NCBI RefSeq assembly: GCF_030269445.1
Contig: NZ_BSTJ01000008.1
Coordinates: 372,001 to 436,000, forward strand
Source: Actinoallomurus iriomotensis
Lineage (GTDB): Bacteria > Actinomycetota > Actinomycetes > Streptosporangiales > Streptosporangiaceae
DNA: 64,000 nucleotides
Direction of reading: 5' to 3'
Both the position numbers and the translations under genes were made by a program. The notes under the pieces were generated by a model that worked only from the letters and a program-made list of their open reading frames with translations, did not search any database and was not told the DNA's origin. Below, in pieces: positions 60,374 to 64,000 of the stretch. Position 1 is the first letter of the stretch; each line of letters starts with the position of its first letter.

Positions 60374-61189
60374 GTGTCCCTCACTCTGGCCGACATCGTC
60401 GGGATCTTCGAAGACCGATACGACCCGGCCTGGGCGGAGTCCTGGGACGCCGTCGGCCTGGTCTGCGGCGATCCGGACGCGCGGGTCCGCCGGGTGCTGT
60501 TCGCGGTCGACCCGGTCGCCGAGGTCGCGGACGAGGCGCTCGCCTGGGACGCCGACCTGATCGTCACCCACCATCCGCTGCTGCTGCGCCCCGTGCACGG
60601 CGTCCCGGCCACCACGCACAAGGGACGTCTCGTCCACCGGCTGATCCGGAGCGGCGCGGCGCTGTTCACCGCGCACACCAACGCCGACGTCGCCGATCCG
60701 GGGGTCTCCGACGCCCTCGCGCGCGCCGTCGGCCTGTCCGGCGACCTGCGGCCGCTCAGCCCCTCCCCGGACGATCCCCGGCGCGGGCTCGGCCGGGTCG
60801 GCGAACTGCCCGGCCCGCTGACCCTGCGGGAGTTCACGGCGGGCGCCGCCAAGGGGTTGCCGGCCACCGCGGGCGGCCTGCGCGTCGCCGGCGACCCGGA
60901 CACCCTCGTCCGTACGGTGGCGGTCTGCGGAGGGGCCGGTGACTCGCTGCTGGGCGCCGCCCGCGCGGCGGGCGCGGACGTCTACCTCACCGCCGACCTG
61001 CGCCACCATCCGGCCTCGGAGTTCCGCGAGGCGGGCGCGACCGCGCTGGTCGACGCCGCGCACTGGGCCACCGAATGGCCATGGCTTCGCGACGCGGCCG
61101 GGCTGTTGGGGGAGACTAACGTTGAGACCCGGATCTCCGCGGCCGTCACCGACGCTTGGACCTTTCGATCCCACGAAGGAAGTACGTGA
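60374..61189 (+). CDS. Nif3-like dinuclear metal-centre protein
   Basis: A 271-residue NIF3/YbgI/DUF34-family protein (Rv2230c-like). Family metal residues appear in ADLIVTHHPLLLRP (two His), LFTAHTNADVADPGVSDALA (His, Asp) and a late VDAAHWATEWP (His, Glu). It forms a toroidal hexamer in relatives; the enzymatic role is debated (GTP cyclohydrolase-like, or 7-carboxy-7-deazaguanine damage control). GTG 60374 is chosen because homologues begin xxTLADIVxxFE; ATG 60329 is possible. Its stop overlaps the zinc-ribbon gene start. Confidence 0.92.
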   Translation: MSLTLADIVGIFEDRYDPAWAESWDAVGLVCGDPDARVRRVLFAVDPVAEVADEALAWDADLIVTHHPLLLRPVHGVPATTHKGRLVHRLIRSGAALFTAHTNADVADPGVSDALARAVGLSGDLRPLSPSPDDPRRGLGRVGELPGPLTLREFTAGAAKGLPATAGGLRVAGDPDTLVRTVAVCGGAGDSLLGAARAAGADVYLTADLRHHPASEFREAGATALVDAAHWATEWPWLRDAAGLLGETNVETRISAAVTDAWTFRSHEGST

Positions 61190-61929
61190 AAGCAGCACCT
61201 GAAGCCCAGTTGCGGCTCCTCGACCTGCAGGAGCTCGACACCGCGCTCGACCGGCTCGACCACCGCAGGCGCGCGCTACCCGAGCTGGCGGAGATCGAAC
61301 ACGCCGAAAACCGGCTGCGCGAGCTCGGCGACGCGCTCGTCGCCGCGCAGACCGAGATCAGCGACATCGACCGGGAGCAGAAGAAGGCCGAGCAGGACGT
61401 CGACCAGGTCCGCGCCCGCGCCGAACGCGACCAGAAGCGCCTCGACTCCGGCCAGGTCTCCTCGGCCCGCGACCTGGAGAACCTCCAGTCCGAGATCACC
61501 TCGCTGCAGCGCCGGCAGTCCGACCTCGAGGAGATCGTCCTGGAGGTCATGGAGCGGCGCGAGGAGGCCGAGACCCGGCTCCGCGCGGTGGAGGCCGACC
61601 GGGAGACCGGTGACAAGGCCCTGGCCGAGCTGACCGCCCGGCGCGACGCCGCGTACCGCGAGATCGACGGCGAGGCCGAGCTGACCAAGCAGGCGCGCGC
61701 CGGCGTGGTCACCGACATCCCCGGCGACCTGCTGAAGCTGTACGACAAGCTGCGCGACCAGCAGCGGGGCGTCGCCGCCGCGGCCCTCCTGCGCGGCCAG
61801 TGCCAGGGCTGCCACCTGCAGCTCAACACCGTCGAGCTGAACGAGATCCGCGCCGCCGCCCCGGACGACGTCATCCGCTGCGAGGAGTGCCGCCGGATCC
61901 TCGTCCGTACCAAGGAATCCGGCCTGTGA
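61186..61929 (+). CDS. C4-type zinc-ribbon coiled-coil protein (Rv2229c-like)
   Basis: A 247-residue protein with a long antiparallel coiled coil (about 10-195) and a C-terminal zinc ribbon with CQGC and CEEC near residues 207 and 234. GTG 61186 overlaps the Nif3 stop (GTGA) and has AAGGAAG upstream. The family (also CT398-like in other phyla) is thought to be a chaperone or scaffold for envelope or flagellar proteins, with no firm role in actinomycetes. The operon order Nif3, zinc ribbon, RNase H is conserved with M. tuberculosis Rv2230c-Rv2228c. Confidence 0.93.
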   Translation: MKAAPEAQLRLLDLQELDTALDRLDHRRRALPELAEIEHAENRLRELGDALVAAQTEISDIDREQKKAEQDVDQVRARAERDQKRLDSGQVSSARDLENLQSEITSLQRRQSDLEEIVLEVMERREEAETRLRAVEADRETGDKALAELTARRDAAYREIDGEAELTKQARAGVVTDIPGDLLKLYDKLRDQQRGVAAAALLRGQCQGCHLQLNTVELNEIRAAAPDDVIRCEECRRILVRTKESGL

Positions 61930-63038
61930 GACTGATCGTCGAGGCGGACGGCGGGTCGCGGGGCAACCCCGGACCGGCCGGCTACGGCGCGGTCGTACGC
62001 GACGCCGTCTCCGGTGAGGTGCTCGCCGAGGCCGCCGAGTCGCTCGGCGTGACCACCAACAACGTCGCCGAGTACCGCGGCCTGATCGCCGCCCTGACGA
62101 AGGCCGCCGAGCTCGCCCCCGACGCCGACGTCGAGGCCCGCATGGACTCCAAGCTCGTCGTCGAGCAGATGTCCGGCCGCTGGCGCATCAAGCACCCCGA
62201 CATGAAGCCGCTGGCCATGGAGGCGCGCAAGCTCGCCTCCGGCTTCTCCTCGGTCCGCTTCACCTGGATACCGCGCGAGCGCAACAAGCACGCCGACCGG
62301 CTCGCCAACGAGGCGATGGACGCCGCAGCGCAGGGGCGCGAGTGGTCCGCGTCGTCCTCTGCTGCGTCCTCGGCCGACGACGAGGAGCCTCACCGGGAGA
62401 CCTCGGCGGGCTGGACCGCCCCGACGGGCGCGCCGACCCGTACGCTGCTGCTCCGGCACGGCGAGACGCCCCTGTCGGCGGAGAAGCGCTTCGCCGGCGT
62501 CGGCGAGATCCCGCTGACCGAGACGGGCGTGCTGCAGGCACAGGCCGCGGCGAAGGCCCTGGCCGGCCGCTCGATCGACGCGATCGTCTCCTCGCCGCTG
62601 GGCCGGGCCCGCCAGACCGCGCAGGAAACCGCCGACGTCCTCGGCCTGCCGGTCCGCACCGACGACGGCTTCCGCGAGACCGACTTCGGCGACTGGGAGG
62701 GCTACACCTTCGCCGAGGTCCGCGAACGCTGGCCGGCCGAACTCGACGCCTGGCTCGCCGACCCGTCCGTGGCCCCGCCACACGGCGAAAGCTTCACCGC
62801 CGTGGCCCGCCGCGTGAACACCGCACGCGACAAGCTCCTCGTACGCTTCCGGCAGCAGACGGTCCTGATCGTGTCGCACGTGACCCCGATCAAGCTCCTC
62901 GTACGCTCCGCGCTGGACGCGCCGCCGTCGTCCCTGTACCGCATGTTCCTGGACGTGTCGTCGATCTCGGAGATCGACTGGTACGCCGACGGCCCCGCCG
63001 TGCTCAAGGGCTTCAACGACACCCACCATCTCGGGTAG
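61926..63038 (+). CDS. Bifunctional RNase HI/acid phosphatase (Rv2228c-like)
   Basis: A 370-residue two-domain protein. Residues 1-140 are an RNase HI (EADGGSRGNPGPAGYG with catalytic Asp7, Glu in VAEYRGL, Asp in EARMDSKLV, late Asp in NKHADRLANEA). About 170-370 is a histidine-phosphatase domain (LLRHGETPLS with the catalytic His, and VSHVTPIK). In M. tuberculosis the C-terminal half has alpha-ribazole phosphatase (CobC-like) activity. GTG 61926 overlaps the zinc-ribbon stop. RNase H removes RNA from RNA-DNA hybrids. Confidence 0.95.
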   Translation: MRLIVEADGGSRGNPGPAGYGAVVRDAVSGEVLAEAAESLGVTTNNVAEYRGLIAALTKAAELAPDADVEARMDSKLVVEQMSGRWRIKHPDMKPLAMEARKLASGFSSVRFTWIPRERNKHADRLANEAMDAAAQGREWSASSSAASSADDEEPHRETSAGWTAPTGAPTRTLLLRHGETPLSAEKRFAGVGEIPLTETGVLQAQAAAKALAGRSIDAIVSSPLGRARQTAQETADVLGLPVRTDDGFRETDFGDWEGYTFAEVRERWPAELDAWLADPSVAPPHGESFTAVARRVNTARDKLLVRFRQQTVLIVSHVTPIKLLVRSALDAPPSSLYRMFLDVSSISEIDWYADGPAVLKGFNDTHHLG

Positions 63039-63062
63039 CCGCGGGCGGGGGTCGTCACACGG

Positions 63063-63068
63063 TAAAAT
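63063..63068 (+). promoter_or_regulatory. Candidate -10 element of rnpB
   Basis: TAAAAT (63063-63068) lies 7-8 bases before the predicted 5' end of the RNase P RNA and stands out in this GC-rich sequence. No clear -35 is visible. Confidence 0.5.
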
Positions 63069-63074
63069 GTCGGG

Positions 63075-63479
63075 CTGGTGGACGAGTCGGCCGGGCGGCC
63101 GCGGCGGGGACCCGAACGGTCCCCGGCGAGGAAGGTCCGGGCTCCACAAGGCAGGGTGGTCGGTAACACCGACCCGGAGTGATCCGCGGGACAGTGCCAC
63201 AGAAAACAGACCGCCTCCGCGTCCGCGGAGGTAAGGGTGAAACGGTGGTGTAAGAGACCACCAGCGCCCCAGGCGACTGGGGCGGCTCGGTAAACCCCAC
63301 CCGGAGCAAGGTCAAGAAGGGCCCGCCACGGCGGACCCGCGCAGGCGATCGAGGGCAGCCTGCCCGAGCCTGCGGGTAGACCGCTCGAGGCCGCCGGCAA
63401 CGACGGCCCTAGATGGATGGCCGCCCCTCCGCCGAGGCGGAGCGACAGAACCCGGCCTACAGGCCGACTCGTCCACTGT
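63075..63479 (+). ncRNA. rnpB: RNase P RNA (bacterial type A)
   Basis: The catalytic RNA of RNase P, about 400 bases. The 5' end (GTGGACGAGTCGGCC) pairs with the 3' end (GGCCGACTCGTCCAC) as helix P1/P2. Conserved core elements are present in order: GAGGAAGGTCCGGGCTCC, ACAGTGCCACAGAAAACAGACCGCC, GGTAAGGGTGAAACGGTG, AGAGACCACCAGC, GCAAGGTCAAGAAGG, and near the end ACAGAACCCGGCCTACAGGC. It follows the RNase H gene by 36 bases. Ends are accurate to a few bases. Confidence 0.96.
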
Positions 63480-63484
63480 GCCGG

Positions 63485-63504
63485 TCCGGGGGGCGACCCC
63501 CGGA
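63485..63504 (+). terminator. Hairpin after rnpB
   Basis: TCCGGGGG (63485-63492) pairs perfectly with CCCCCGGA (63497-63504) around the tetraloop GCGA, just past the 3' end of the RNase P RNA. A second GC-rich hairpin follows at about 63519-63537. Confidence 0.6.
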
Positions 63505-64000
63505 ACCCCCGATGTGAGGGGCTCCGCCCCCCACGCCCCCCGCGGGCTGAGGTCGCGGGAGGGCCTCGAAGATCATTGGGCGGCGGCGGTTCGCCGGGGT
63601 TGGAAACGCATCAGCGGAACGATGTGCGTCCTGGGACGGCCGTCCGACCCTGTGCAGACTTCCTGTCCGTCTTCAAGGCGGCCCGAAGACGGGCCGCACG
63701 CGCCGCCGACTCGGCGCGCTCCCGCTCCAGGCGGGCAGGCAGCCGGTTGGCTGGCACGGATTCCCTCGGTTCTTCCGGGCCGCGCTTGCCCGTAGTTCCG
63801 CATCGAGCCGTTGGACGAGCTTGGGCGACCGGCGCCGGCTGTCACGTCGCTCACCGTGGGCTGCTCCCGCTGCGAGATTGTCCGGGTCGGACGGAACCCA
63901 TCAAGGGCGCCTTCGGCGTCGGCATCGCCGATCTTCGAGCTTTGACGGAACCCGCCCGAGAGTCCCGGAGTCGGCAGCTATCGGGAGCAGGGAGAGGAAT
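63505..64000. other. Window end, no confident gene
   Basis: About 500 bases with no ribosome site plus credible start in any frame. On the minus strand a frame ending at 63611 reads PANRLPARLERERAESAA and then RLRAALKTDRKSAQG, which looks protein-like, but it is closed upstream by a stop with no start codon, so it may be a gene relic. The 10-mer GACGGAACCC occurs twice (about 63892 and 63953). Confidence 0.4.

Noticed and set aside
63055-63315. Open frames within 63055-63480
   Set aside because: The stretch carries the full set of conserved RNase P RNA elements; frames there are not genes.

Overview
The window is very GC-rich DNA with GTG/TTG starts, 4-nt stop/start overlaps and gene families typical of high-GC actinomycetes: a homodimeric PDH E1, a DUF3052 protein, an AhpE-type peroxiredoxin, an RNase H/phosphatase fusion, a DUF6191 protein and a DUF222/HNH relic. 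Codon habits and family mix suggest Streptosporangiales or Thermomonosporaceae, but this is inference only. I count about 56 protein genes or gene remnants, one tRNA (Val, anticodon UAC), the RNase P RNA, and no rRNA, CRISPR array or intact mobile element.

Layout. 0-7.4 kb is accessory: the tail of a 2Fe-2S reductase, an IclR regulator, a scar with decayed integrase and transposase pieces, a TetR gene and a nitroreductase gene joined through their truncated 5' ends, and a MarR-controlled run of SDR, epimerase-like protein, alpha/beta-hydrolase and DoxX protein. 7.5-12.8 kb is core: tRNA-Val, a zinc-ribbon protein, peroxiredoxin, DUF3052, a YjbQ-family protein and aceE, closed by a strong terminator. 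12.8-20 kb holds a secreted propeller-like protein, a MerR/SDR pair with a textbook MerR promoter, a thioesterase and a MarR-ABC-ABC exporter operon. 20-30.7 kb holds a cysteine-rich DUF326 copper-type protein, a coiled-coil protein, a divergent flavoprotein/TenA-like pair, an L,D-transpeptidase, an FG-GAP protein, an oxidoreductase/TetR pair with repeated operators, and PhoD.

30.9-40.6 kb looks like an alpha-glucan use locus. A secreted GH87-like glucanase (CBM35, beta-helix, discoidin) would cut polymer outside; a LacI regulator, a lipoprotein binding protein and two permeases would import the products; a GH13 glucosidase would finish them inside. An unrelated LLM oxidoreductase sits between. 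40.7-49.3 kb is a CoA-dependent catabolic cluster: a TetR regulator with a divergent operator faces a six-gene run of cyclase, acyl-CoA ligase, VOC protein, carboxymuconolactone-decarboxylase-like protein, acyl-CoA dehydrogenase and class III CoA-transferase. A SnoaL-like protein and a DUF6285-fused phosphotransferase lie downstream of the TetR gene. Its substrate is not evident.

49.3-60.3 kb is mixed: two methyltransferases, a transposase relic, a DJ-1/PfpI protein, a DUF222/HNH pseudogene, a membrane Ser/Thr kinase with an unusual catalytic loop and a repetitive Pro/Ala linker, a large LAL/LuxR regulator and small proteins. 60.3-63.5 kb is core again: Nif3-like protein, C4 zinc-ribbon protein and RNase H/phosphatase in a translationally coupled operon, then rnpB. 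The two core blocks correspond to Rv2238c-Rv2241 and Rv2228c-Rv2230c of M. tuberculosis, which are close together there; here about 48 kb of mostly accessory genes separates them.
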